Below the pieces are notes generated by a model, which worked only from the letters and a program-made list of their open reading frames with translations, had not been told where the DNA came from and made no database searches. Positions 34,283-42,759 of a stretch of DNA of 64,000 nt are shown piece by piece. The stretch lies in NCBI GenBank assembly GCA_022649665.1, contig JALCOL010000003.1, positions 222,924 through 286,923 on the forward strand, in the 5' to 3' direction. The DNA comes from Enterococcaceae bacterium (GTDB lineage Bacteria > Bacillota > Bacilli > Lactobacillales > Enterococcaceae). Numbering within the stretch: the stretch's first letter is position 1; each line of letters starts with the position of its first letter. Both the position numbers and the translations under genes were made by a program.

Positions 34283-35461
34283 ATGCTGGAAAAACTGCAA
34301 AAAGATTTTCACGAAAAATTCGGCCGTGCGGCGAAAGGAAGCTATTTCGCGCCTGGAAGGATCAATTTGATCGGTGAACATACCGACTATAACGGCGGTC
34401 ATGTTTTCCCGGCTGCGATCACGCTGGGTACATACGGCCTTGCGGCAAAACGCAGCGATAAAAAAGTAATGCTGTACTCTGTCAATTATCCAGCTACCGG
34501 CATCGTTGAGTTTTCGGTCGATGACCTTGATTACCGCAAAGAAGACGACTGGGCCAATTATCCAAAAGGAATGATGAAATATTTAAAAGAAGCAGGGTTC
34601 CCGATCGACTCCGGCATGGAGATCATCTATGACGGTTCGATCCCGCCAGGGGCTGGATTGTCTTCTTCAGCTTCGATCGAACTTTTGACCGGAGTGATCC
34701 TCGATGACCTGTTCGATCTGCATGTGCCGATGATCGACCTCATCAAAACTGGGCAGATGGTCGAGAATAAATTTATCGGGGTCAACTCAGGGATCATGGA
34801 TCAATTTGCCGTCGGGATGGGAAAGAAAAACGAAGCGATCTTGCTGAATACAAACACGATGAATTACGAAATGGTCCCCGCTGATTTTGGCGATTATGTC
34901 ATCGCGATCATGAATACGAACAAACCCCATCATCTGATCGATTCTAAATACAATGAACGTCGCGCCGAATGTGAAGAAGCTTTGCGGCGTTTGCAGACTA
35001 AACTCAAGATCAATTCACTAGGGGATCTGAACGAATTTGCGTTTGTTGCCAACCAAAAACTGATCGGCGACCCGACTTTGATCAAACGCGCCAAACATGC
35101 GGTAACTGAAAACCAGCGGACGCTCTTAGCAAAAAATGCGTTAGTGGCTGGCGACTTAAAGACGTTCGGGCATTTGTTGAATGCTTCGCATAAGTCGCTC
35201 AAAGAAGATTATGAAGTGACCGGTCCTGAACTCGATACACTTGTCGCAGCTGCCCAAAAGCAGCCGGGCGTCTTAGGGGCACGGATGATCGGCGGCGGCT
35301 TTGGCGGCTGCGCGATCGCACTTGTCAAAAAAGATCACTGGGATGAATTTGTCAAAAACGTAAAAAAAATCTACCATGATAAAATCGGCTACGATACCGA
35401 TATTTACTTAGCAAATATCGGCGACGGCGCACGAAAATTGGAAGATTTACAAGCAAAATAG
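34283..35461 (+). CDS. galK: Galactokinase
   Basis: 392 residues, GHMP kinase phosphorylating galactose at C1 (Leloir pathway). Family signatures are present: GRINLIGEHTDYNGGHVFP, PPGAGLSSSASIEL and MIGGGFGGCAIALV. It is paired with galT. No galE, galM or permease is in the window. AGGAGGAG precedes the ATG. Confidence 0.96.
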   Translation: MLEKLQKDFHEKFGRAAKGSYFAPGRINLIGEHTDYNGGHVFPAAITLGTYGLAAKRSDKKVMLYSVNYPATGIVEFSVDDLDYRKEDDWANYPKGMMKYLKEAGFPIDSGMEIIYDGSIPPGAGLSSSASIELLTGVILDDLFDLHVPMIDLIKTGQMVENKFIGVNSGIMDQFAVGMGKKNEAILLNTNTMNYEMVPADFGDYVIAIMNTNKPHHLIDSKYNERRAECEEALRRLQTKLKINSLGDLNEFAFVANQKLIGDPTLIKRAKHAVTENQRTLLAKNALVAGDLKTFGHLLNASHKSLKEDYEVTGPELDTLVAAAQKQPGVLGARMIGGGFGGCAIALVKKDHWDEFVKNVKKIYHDKIGYDTDIYLANIGDGARKLEDLQAK

Positions 35462-35471
35462 GGGGAGAAGT

Positions 35472-36956
35472 ATGTCGATCAGTCAAACGATTTATGATTT
35501 TACGACACTTGCCATTCACTACGGCGGCTGGATGGAACTTGACCGGATCTATCTGCAAAACCGGCTGCTGGGAATGATCGGTGAAGATTCGCTAGGTGAA
35601 ACAATCCAGCAGGAGCCGCTCGCCAGTTCCGTCGAATTGATGGATCAGCTGATGGTGCAAGCGGAAGAAAACAAAGTTGTCGGCACGAGCCATGCAGAGC
35701 GCGAGATCCTGGCAGCACAATTAATGGATCTGCTGACACCGCCGCCCTCAGTGATCAATGCGCTGTTTGCTCAGCATTATTCTAAAAGTCCGCAAGAAGC
35801 AACTGATTATTTTTATCAGCTATCCCGCATCAATAATTATATCCATGTACGCTCGATCGCAAAAAATACAGTTTTTTCCGTTCCGACCGAGTTCGGCGAT
35901 TTGGAGATCACGATCAACCTTTCTAAACCGGAGAAAGATCCGAAAGATATTGCAGCCGCTCGGCGCGCAAAGAAAACGACACATTATCCGCAGTGCCTGC
36001 TGTGCATGGAAAATGAAGGATATAAGGGACGACTGGATTATCCGGCCCGTACGAACCACCGGATCATCCGCATGAATCTGGACGGTGAGAGCTGGGGCTT
36101 CCAATATTCACCGTATGCATATTTCAATGAACACTGTATTTTTTTAGCAGAAAAACACCGGCCGATGGCGATCAACAGCGATACATTCCGCCGACTGCTG
36201 CGAATCGTTGAGATCTTCCCGCATTATATGGTCGGTTCCAATTCCGATCTGCCGATCGTCGGCGGCTCGATCTTGACGCACGATCATTTTCAAGGCGGCC
36301 GTCACGAATTTCCAATGGCCAAAGCACCGGTCGAGGACAGATTTGCGATCAAACGCTTTCCGCAGATCACCGCTGGCATCGTGAAATGGCCGATGTCGGT
36401 CATCCGCCTGAAAGGAAAAGACAAAGCGATGCTGGTCGACGCGGCGACACATATCTTAAAGCGCTGGCGTGAATATTCTTCACCGGACCTTTCAATCATC
36501 GCCTATACCGAAGACGGCATGCGCCATCATACGATCACACCGATCGCCCGCAAAAAGGGCGATAAATTCGAGCTGGATCTGGTACTGCGGGACAACAATA
36601 CCGCGAAAGAATTTCCGGATGGGATCTTCCATCCGCATCCTGAACGCGAACATATCAAAAAAGAAAATATCGGCTTGATCGAGGTGATGGGGCTTGCGAT
36701 CCTCCCGCCGCGCCTCGCGACAGAACTTCCGGAAGTCGAAAAATTCGTCTTGGATCAGCCGAATCACATCAAAGACTATCACCGCCCGTGGGCTGAAGAA
36801 ATAAAGAAAAAATACAAATTCACCCCAGAAAATGCGCAAGAGATCGTGCAGCAGGAAACCGGACAAATTTTCGGCAAAGCGCTTGAGGATGCCGGTGTAT
36901 TCAAGCGAAATACTGCTGGCAAACAAGCTTTTCGGCAGTTTATCGATACGCTATGA
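35472..36956 (+). CDS. galT: UDP-glucose-hexose-1-phosphate uridylyltransferase, Firmicutes type
   Basis: 494 residues, the long Gram-positive GalT class, exchanging galactose-1-phosphate with UDP-glucose. The histidine triad-like motif GGSILTHDHFQGGRHEF holds the active-site histidine region; CLLCMENEGYKGR resembles a metal site. GGGGAGAAG lies before the ATG. It is the last gene of the galKT unit. Confidence 0.95.
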   Translation: MSISQTIYDFTTLAIHYGGWMELDRIYLQNRLLGMIGEDSLGETIQQEPLASSVELMDQLMVQAEENKVVGTSHAEREILAAQLMDLLTPPPSVINALFAQHYSKSPQEATDYFYQLSRINNYIHVRSIAKNTVFSVPTEFGDLEITINLSKPEKDPKDIAAARRAKKTTHYPQCLLCMENEGYKGRLDYPARTNHRIIRMNLDGESWGFQYSPYAYFNEHCIFLAEKHRPMAINSDTFRRLLRIVEIFPHYMVGSNSDLPIVGGSILTHDHFQGGRHEFPMAKAPVEDRFAIKRFPQITAGIVKWPMSVIRLKGKDKAMLVDAATHILKRWREYSSPDLSIIAYTEDGMRHHTITPIARKKGDKFELDLVLRDNNTAKEFPDGIFHPHPEREHIKKENIGLIEVMGLAILPPRLATELPEVEKFVLDQPNHIKDYHRPWAEEIKKKYKFTPENAQEIVQQETGQIFGKALEDAGVFKRNTAGKQAFRQFIDTL

Positions 36957-37000
36957 TCGCTAATACAAAATTTGAATAATCAAGCTGCTTGGAATAGCAT

Positions 37001-37043
37001 AAAGGAGCAACTCCTGTTGAATTTACGGGGGTTGCTCCTTTTG
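37001..37043. terminator. Terminator between galT and the DUF2798 gene
   Basis: Arms AAAGGAGCAAC (37001-37011) and GTTGCTCCTTT (37031-37041) end in T4, in a convergent setting. Confidence 0.7.
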
Positions 37044-37055
37044 CATGTAAAAATG

Positions 37056-37526
37056 TTATTTCGTTGATTCAGCAGCCATCGCAGCAGAGTTTTGCAGCCG
37101 GCCGAGGATCCAACGTGAAAAAGGTCCGACGAGAAGCAGCTGATAGGGAAGAGCCACGATAAAATTCATTCTCCATGTATGGAGATAAGCCTTTCCAAAA
37201 GCGGCCGGCAAACTTCCTTGCATTAATAGACCAAAGAGCGACATAAAGCTGACCATTCCTAAAACCATTAGAAATGAAATCGCAAGGATCAGCGACAATT
37301 TTTTCTCTGGATCAAGCGGCAGTGCAAAAGCGATTTTTTTCGCCGCAACACCGACAATGAATGTATCAAGAATAAATGCAACAATTAGTCCGGGGATCAG
37401 ACCATGCAGCAGAGCAGCTAGCGAAAAACTATCGTGCAGCACCAAGTTATAAGCGCTCATTCCTAAAACCATCAAAAAACACATCAGTAAAGTAAAAATA
37501 ATTCCTTCTTTTTTGTTCGTTGGCAT
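37056..37526 (-). CDS. DUF2798 membrane protein
   Basis: 156 residues, four membrane helices built as two similar halves: each has an FLMVLGM segment (LLMCFLMVLGMSAYN and ISFLMVLGMVSFMSL), the hallmark of DUF2798. The function of the family is unknown. ATG behind AGGAG; single gene. Confidence 0.8.
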   Translation of the reverse strand: MPTNKKEGIIFTLLMCFLMVLGMSAYNLVLHDSFSLAALLHGLIPGLIVAFILDTFIVGVAAKKIAFALPLDPEKKLSLILAISFLMVLGMVSFMSLFGLLMQGSLPAAFGKAYLHTWRMNFIVALPYQLLLVGPFSRWILGRLQNSAAMAAESTK

Positions 37527-37865
37527 CCAATCAAACTCCTTTATTTATTGTTCGTTTTTCACGACTTGATCAGTATAGCAAAGAAGGCGGGCGCTTCATA
37601 AGTTAAATTTTCAAAAAGATTTCAAACAATAAAATCTTGCCATTTGTTGCTTGCAACAGGAATCTAGTCGAATTGCAGCAAAAAGAAGCAATTATAGCGA
37701 AAATGCGCATGGATCTTTGAGAATTATTACCTTGGTATTCTTCCTATAATACATATTATGTAAACTAGAATATAAAATTTTTAATTATAAATCTTCGCCA
37801 CTCTCTTCAAACTGCCCTCAGCTGATCTCTTGCCACAATGATCAATTTTCCAAAAAATAATTACA
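37527..37865. other. AT-rich intergenic stretch
   Basis: No gene, RNA or repeat could be supported. It holds the upstream DNA of the DUF2798 gene on one side and the terminator of the next gene on the other. Confidence 0.4.
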
Positions 37866-37905
37866 AAAAGGAATGCGAATATTTAAAAGCATTATCCGCA
37901 TTCCT
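37866..37905 (-). terminator. Terminator of the surface protein gene
   Basis: Arms AGGAATGCG and CGCATTCCT flank a 19-base loop; the minus strand continues with T5. Confidence 0.6.
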
Positions 37906-37927
37906 AATTACTATCGCTATGGTCCTG

Positions 37928-38788
37928 TTAATTATTCGCACCGTTTCCAGAAGAATAATTTTGATCATAAACAGTGCCGCCTGATGACGGATTCGCTGAA
38001 GCATTATCTGCATTATTGTTTGGAACGGTATAATTACCGGTAGCTCCATTATTAGTATTGTTGTTGCCGGGATTGTTCGTTGATCCTTGATTTTCTGTTC
38101 CGCTGCTGGCAGTTGTGCCGCTTGCAGTCTCCGAGCTTGAAGTCGTTTGGGAAGAATCCGTTGTTGCTTCAGCTTGAGCTTGTCTTTGGGCTTGTTCAGC
38201 CTGCAGCGCTTCAAGATATGCGAGATATGCTGCTTCATCCGCTGCAGCTTGCGCTTTTTCTTCTTCCTCAGCGATCTGGGTCAAGCGATCAGTGTGTGCC
38301 TGCAGTAATTTATTGATTTGTTTTTGTGTTCTTTTTAGGCTGCTGTTGCTGTAGACAACCCCTTTTTGTGTCTCTGCCGTTTGCAGTGTCGCCTTTAGCA
38401 TTTCGATATTTTTAGAGATATTTTCTTTTGTTTCTTTTTCCAAATCAGTGTTTTTTGCTTCAGTGATCACTGCAGCATTTTTATCTTCGAAATATTTTTT
38501 GAGTTTGCTGATGTGCTTTTGATAGGCGCTCGCCACTTGCGCTTCTTTTTGTTCGCTTGTATTATAGCTTTGCGCTTTTTTGATCAGTGCCTTCAGCCCT
38601 TCCAGCTTTTTGGCATCGTCTTTTTCAGCATTGATTTTTGCTGTCTGCTGATCGATATTCGTAATCATTTTACTGATTTGCACATCCCGAACTTTCGCAT
38701 CTGTTTGGCGGATCTCGATAAATGATTGGACCGCTAAAATTATCATAAAGAGTGCAAATGCTATAAAAAAAATATTTTTCTTTTTCAT
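37928..38788 (-). CDS. Membrane-anchored extracellular protein with coiled coil and low-complexity tail
   Basis: 286 residues. Residues ~4-24 are a signal anchor (IFFIAFALFMIILAVQSFI). Residues ~25-190 are charged and helical (coiled-coil-like, EEEEKAQAAADEAAYLAYLEALQAEQ in parts). The last ~90 residues are rich in Ser, Thr, Asn and Gly, like a cell-wall-spanning linker; there is no LPXTG. It probably sits at the cell surface. ATG 38788 with GAGG close by was chosen because it puts the anchor at the N-terminus. The function is unknown. Confidence 0.65.
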   Translation of the reverse strand: MKKKNIFFIAFALFMIILAVQSFIEIRQTDAKVRDVQISKMITNIDQQTAKINAEKDDAKKLEGLKALIKKAQSYNTSEQKEAQVASAYQKHISKLKKYFEDKNAAVITEAKNTDLEKETKENISKNIEMLKATLQTAETQKGVVYSNSSLKRTQKQINKLLQAHTDRLTQIAEEEEKAQAAADEAAYLAYLEALQAEQAQRQAQAEATTDSSQTTSSSETASGTTASSGTENQGSTNNPGNNNTNNGATGNYTVPNNNADNASANPSSGGTVYDQNYSSGNGANN

Positions 38789-38998
38789 CTTCCTCTGTAC
38801 CCCGCAATTCAAACTGATATTCTCACTAGTTCAATCTTATCATAAATCGCTGGACCGCATGAGCATTTTTTAACTGAATCATGCAAAAGAACCTCGTCTG
38901 CCGCAAGCTTATTGCACCCCTTCCCACCCTTTTGTGATAAAGGTTCTTTTCGTTTGTAATATCAAAAAATTTGCATTAACCTGTAGACAAAGGAAGCG

Positions 38999-39355
38999 AT
39001 GATGATGAATCCCGTAAAAAAATACTTTATCCTTTCAGATTCTGCAGGAAAAGACCCGGATGCGTTAAACGAATTAATTAGTTTATTTGCTGATAACGCG
39101 GTCGTTGAAGATAATCGAAACAATATTTATAAAGGGATCGCCGAAGTCAGCAGCTTTTTCCACGCCTTCTTCAAAAGAAATACGGAATTGCGACATGTAT
39201 TTACGATTCAGCAGCAAGATAATATTGTCAAAGTACAATGGGGCGTTGTCGGAAAGAAACCAAATAACGAAATATTCACTTTAACAGGTACAGATATCGC
39301 GACTTTAGATGGGCAGCAAAAGATCGTACATCTAAAAGTCAGCGGAAATGATTAG
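38999..39355 (+). CDS. NTF2/SnoaL-like small protein
   Basis: 118 residues. The pattern KYFILSDSAGKDPDALNELISLFADNAVVED, then GIAEVSSFFHAFF and a beta-rich C-terminus, fits the cone-shaped NTF2-like fold (SnoaL-like family). Such proteins are isomerases, hydrolases or binding proteins; the substrate here is unknown. There are three consecutive ATG codons; the first follows AAGGAAG. It is upstream-isolated and ends in a strong terminator. Confidence 0.7.
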   Translation: MMMNPVKKYFILSDSAGKDPDALNELISLFADNAVVEDNRNNIYKGIAEVSSFFHAFFKRNTELRHVFTIQQQDNIVKVQWGVVGKKPNNEIFTLTGTDIATLDGQQKIVHLKVSGND

Positions 39356-39365
39356 CCCCGATTTC

Positions 39366-39418
39366 AAAAAAGATCTCAGACAGGACCACCGAACGAGCCT
39401 GTCTGAGATCTTTTTTAT
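39366..39418. terminator. Terminator after the NTF2-like gene
   Basis: A 19-bp stem (AAAAAAGATCTCAGACAGG with its complement, 13-base loop) lies at 39366-39416, T-rich on one side and A-rich on the other. Confidence 0.8.
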
Positions 39419-39503
39419 CTTTGCGGTCTATCGTGATGAAATTGGTCGTTCCCTCCTCCTGCCTTTCGGCTGGTAAAGCGGTACTCGATTAATCCCTGAT
39501 TAT

Positions 39504-39536
39504 ATAAAAAAGAGCCGATTCAAAAATCAGCTCTTG
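39504..39536 (-). terminator. Terminator of the MmgE/PrpD gene
   Basis: Minus-strand arms AAGAGCTGATT and AATCGGCTCTT are followed by T6, 40 bases behind the stop. Confidence 0.65.
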
Positions 39537-39575
39537 GATAGAAAATAATTTAGAAGACTTTTTCACGCTTAAAGA

Positions 39576-40967
39576 TCAAAACTTTCGGTTTTTCGGGTAA
39601 GAGATCTGTGCTAAAACGCTGAATAATTCTCGTGTCGTGTGATGTTCAAGATCTTTCACGATCATTTTGATTTTGGCTGATTGCTCCGGCGTCAGGACAT
39701 CACGCGTTAAACGGTCAAATTTATCAACAGCATCTTCCCATGTAAATGGATGACTCGGCATCCCAGGATAACTGCTGATCTCATGAGTCAGCGACTTGCC
39801 GTCGGTTGTTGTGATCGTGATCCGCGAACAAAAGTCTTTTGGATAGCGTTTAGTAAATTCATCATCGGGTTTGATCGTCACTTTTTTCATTAATGATTGG
39901 ACATCTTCCCGCTGAATGCGCTCCGAAGTCAGCTGTGGCTGGAGCACTTGTCCATCAAGTGCAGCAACGGCTAAAAGATATGGAAGCGAGTGGTCGGCTT
40001 GTTCTTTGGTCGTGATCCCCCCTAAGGCATTCCCATAAAGACCGCCGCCGGAAAAATCATACGTCATCTGCGGCACATCTGCTTTGATCGCCGTGATCTT
40101 TTGCGGATCGATCTTTTGTTCCTGCACAAGTTCCAAGATACATTCGATCGCGGATTGGGTATGGATCATCGCGACAAATTTTTTGATCGTCGATTGCGGA
40201 ACCCAGTCATAATTTTCTTTTGACCAGTCGATATCGATCGGTTTGCCTAAAAGATTCTCAACGCCTTGCGGGCCTTCGATGATCGCAAGCGGCCCTTTGA
40301 TCCCGCGTTTTGCAAGATAAAGCGCATTGAACGCACTGAACGTTGATTGTCCGGATGCCAGACCCTTCCACATGGATAAAGGTTTCGAACGGATCCCGGC
40401 AAAAGAAGCGTCACTTGCCGCTGCCATGGCGATCGCATTGGCCACGGTCTCCTGACCCCACCCTAGAAGCTTTCCGGCCGCTGCGGGAACCGAATAAGCC
40501 AACTGTGTCGTATGGTCAAAACCTTTTGTCATGAAATTTGCTTTTTCGACTAATAACGACTGGATCGACCAGCTGACGGCCACTGCCAGCATCAAATCTT
40601 TCCCGCTGGCGTCAGCGATCTGGGCTGCGGTCAGCACTCCGCCAAAGTTATCGGCAGTATGTGCTGTTTCAGTCGGCGCCATAATGTTATCCATGATATC
40701 GACATAGCGGACTAAAACGGTATGCCAAAATGCCGCATACACCGGATTAGAGCGTCCGCCGGCGATCAGGGGAACCGCGCCTTCTCCCGCGAACTCCTGC
40801 ACCTGTTCGCGGCAAGCATTGACCGGAACGGCCCCAAGAGCTGCGATTTGGCAGCCGACCGAATCGAGGATATGGACCGGGATCTGTTTGCGCGACTCTG
40901 CGGATAAATCTTCATATTTAGCTCGCAGCGCATACGCTGCGATTTGTTCTACTTTTGTTTGTGCCAT
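39576..40967 (-). CDS. MmgE/PrpD family protein
   Basis: 463 residues, family of 2-methylcitrate dehydratase, cis-aconitate decarboxylase and iminodisuccinate epimerase. Typical stretches are HILDSVGCQIAALGAVPV, RYVDIMDNIMAPTETAHTADNFGGVL, FDHTTQLAYSVPAAAGKLLGW and KFVAMIHTQSAIECIL. No methylcitrate-cycle genes lie nearby, so the substrate is open; a dicarboxylate or a derivative is likely from the neighbouring transporter. ATG 40967 was preferred to TTG 40976. It is preceded by the AEC transporter gene in the same operon. Confidence 0.85.
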   Translation of the reverse strand: MAQTKVEQIAAYALRAKYEDLSAESRKQIPVHILDSVGCQIAALGAVPVNACREQVQEFAGEGAVPLIAGGRSNPVYAAFWHTVLVRYVDIMDNIMAPTETAHTADNFGGVLTAAQIADASGKDLMLAVAVSWSIQSLLVEKANFMTKGFDHTTQLAYSVPAAAGKLLGWGQETVANAIAMAAASDASFAGIRSKPLSMWKGLASGQSTFSAFNALYLAKRGIKGPLAIIEGPQGVENLLGKPIDIDWSKENYDWVPQSTIKKFVAMIHTQSAIECILELVQEQKIDPQKITAIKADVPQMTYDFSGGGLYGNALGGITTKEQADHSLPYLLAVAALDGQVLQPQLTSERIQREDVQSLMKKVTIKPDDEFTKRYPKDFCSRITITTTDGKSLTHEISSYPGMPSHPFTWEDAVDKFDRLTRDVLTPEQSAKIKMIVKDLEHHTTRELFSVLAQISYPKNRKF

Positions 40968-40990
40968 TATTATCAAATCTCCTTTTCATC

Positions 40991-41963
40991 CTATAAGTGG
41001 AGGATCATGATCAAAGCAGTTACCGTGATCAGCATGCCGACTGTTGAAAGCGCCAAAATCGAAGAAGCTTCCTTTTGATACTGTTTGTAGCGGGTCGATA
41101 ATAAAACGATCATCGGTCCTGAAGGCAAAGCAGCGAGCAGCAGTCCTTGATTAAACATCGTCGTTCCCTGCGACATCTGCAGCATCAACGCGATCCCGAA
41201 GAAAATCAGCGGCAGCGCGATATTTTTCAATAAAGTAAGCGTGACTACTTCCCCAGTGACTGTAAACTTGTTTGCGGCGATCGTCATCCCGGCGACAAAC
41301 ACTGCGACTCCGGCCGTTGCTTGACCGATCAATTTAAGCGAACTTAAAACGACGGTCGGCATCGACAAGCCGATAAATACAAAGACGAACCCCAAAAGCG
41401 GCGCCCAAACGAACGGCGTTTTAAAAATCGCTTGAAAAACCGAAGAGCCGATCAATTTGCTGATCGAATCATGCTGGCCAGATTTTCTCTCTAGTTCGAT
41501 CTTAATAATGATCGTTGACAAAGGAACGATCACCACGTTCAAGACGAGTGAAATCAGACTGATCGCGACCCCGCCTTTGTCCGCCCCGTAGATGCCGCCT
41601 AAAAGAGCTGGTCCGTAAAATGGTCCCGCCGAAAAAGCCACTCCTAAAGCAGCGATCGCCGATTCAACTATATTTCGTTTAAAAATAAGTTTCGCCGTAC
41701 AAAAGCCGATCCCGTATCCCAGCAATAAAGCGATCAACAGTGCAAAAAACAATACAAGATCTTTTTCTAAAGCACTTCGCGAAACCGTGACTGTTCCGAC
41801 AAATAAAGAAGCCGGCAAAGCAAAATTCAAAACTAAATCATTGATGATCGGAATTGTATCGTTATTTTTTCCAAAAGAATGAAACTTTCCAGCAAAAAAA
41901 ACCTAACGCTAAAACAAAAATAATCGGGGTAACGATTATAACTGATTGAACGACTTGATTCAT
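40991..41963 (-). pseudogene. AEC family transporter with one-base frameshift near the N-terminus
   Basis: Auxin efflux carrier family (PF03547; malate/malonate/auxin-type carriers) with about ten membrane helices. The proper start is ATG 41963 behind AGGGGGATT, giving MNQVVQSVIIVTPIIFVLALG. The frame then breaks in eight T of the minus strand (41901-41894); with seven T it continues FFAGKFHSFGKNNDTIPIINDLVLNFALPASLF into the long open frame. As written only a 279-residue form from an internal TTG could be made, lacking the first helix. It is an operon with the MmgE/PrpD gene. It may be a sequencing error, phase variation or real decay. Confidence 0.75.
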
Positions 41964-41994
41964 CTAGCAATCCCCCTTTACACGTTTATAATTC

Positions 41995-42041
41995 ACATTG
42001 CAATGTAGTTAGATTATAGTCATAATCATATACCCCGTCAA
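41995..42041 (-). promoter_or_regulatory. Promoter and 12-bp palindrome before the AEC-MmgE operon
   Basis: On the minus strand, TTGACG (42041-42036), a 17-base spacer and TATAAT (42018-42013) form a near-perfect promoter. Directly downstream lies the palindrome ACATTGCAATGT (41995-42006), in the place of a repressor operator at the start of transcription. Confidence 0.7.
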
Positions 42042-42111
42042 AGAATAGCGCTTACTCACTAAATAAATAATTTTGGATTTGTTATCCTAATTATTTGATC
42101 GCTGCAGAAAC

Positions 42112-42163
42112 AAATAATCTTTTGCCAGCGAATTCCGAAGAAACCGCTGACAAAAGATTATTC
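42112..42163. terminator. Terminator behind the copy B HTH gene
   Basis: AATAATCTTTTG(C/T)CAGCG arms are separated by about 14 bases, 25 bases behind the stop of the HTH gene on the minus strand. Confidence 0.6.
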
Positions 42164-42187
42164 TAAATATGCATTAATTTCTTTCTT

Positions 42188-42670
42188 TCATGATTCTAGT
42201 TTCTCGTCTGACTTCTCTTTGACTTTTGCCAGCATTCTTTCGATCGCGGCTAATTCATTGTCCGTTAATTCCTCTAAGATCTTCGAAATACTTTCGCGGT
42301 TATTTTGGGTTGAGTCATGCATCAGCGCCAATTTGTGGATCGTTTCCCAGCGAGAATTAGTCAGTTCACGAGAATGGTTCGCCAACTGATTTACCGTTGA
42401 AAAAGGGATCCCGGTTTGCTGACTGATCTCTGATTGCGAATAAGTTTCTAAAACAAGCCGGGCTTTTTCGGCATCATCCAAAACGATCGCCTTTGCTGGC
42501 CCATCCAGCGAAAGCAGTTCGATCATTTCAACTAGTTCATCAAGTGAAACTGGCAGTATCGTCTTCTCAAATTCTTCCGTGGTGGTTTTTCCGGTGGATC
42601 TGATCCACTCGATCAAGTCTTTTTTTGAAAGTCCTGGCCGCGTCGGATGACTTTTTTTGTTTGTATTCAT
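42188..42670 (-). CDS. HTH protein of the unknown module, copy B
   Basis: 160 residues, ATG behind GGAGGATTT. It has the same plan as the copy A protein: SKKDLIEWIRSTGKT, LPVSLDELVEMIELL, the HTH core ARLVLETYSQSEISQQTG with IPFSTVNQLANHSREL and SRWETIHKLALMHD, then DNELAAIERMLAKVKE. It lies 89 bases after the large gene on the same strand, as in copy A (78 bases). It probably binds DNA; the target may be the motif shared by the two module promoters. Confidence 0.75.
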   Translation of the reverse strand: MNTNKKSHPTRPGLSKKDLIEWIRSTGKTTTEEFEKTILPVSLDELVEMIELLSLDGPAKAIVLDDAEKARLVLETYSQSEISQQTGIPFSTVNQLANHSRELTNSRWETIHKLALMHDSTQNNRESISKILEELTDNELAAIERMLAKVKEKSDEKLES

Positions 42671-42759
42671 AGAAATCCTCCAGCTTTCTTTCTTTTAAAT
42701 AACAATACCACGCTGGAGATATGAAAGCCAGATAGAATTGGTGCATTAGTACTCTCTTT

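Noticed and set aside
37861..38238. 125-codon minus-strand frame rich in Lys, Gln and Ile
   Set aside because: It is a shifted-frame reading of the low-complexity tail of the surface protein at 37928-38788.
38885..38950. Inverted repeat AAAAGAACCT / AGGTTCTTTT as a small RNA or terminator
   Set aside because: The arms are only 10 bases and 46 bases apart, with no promoter or gene that would use it.
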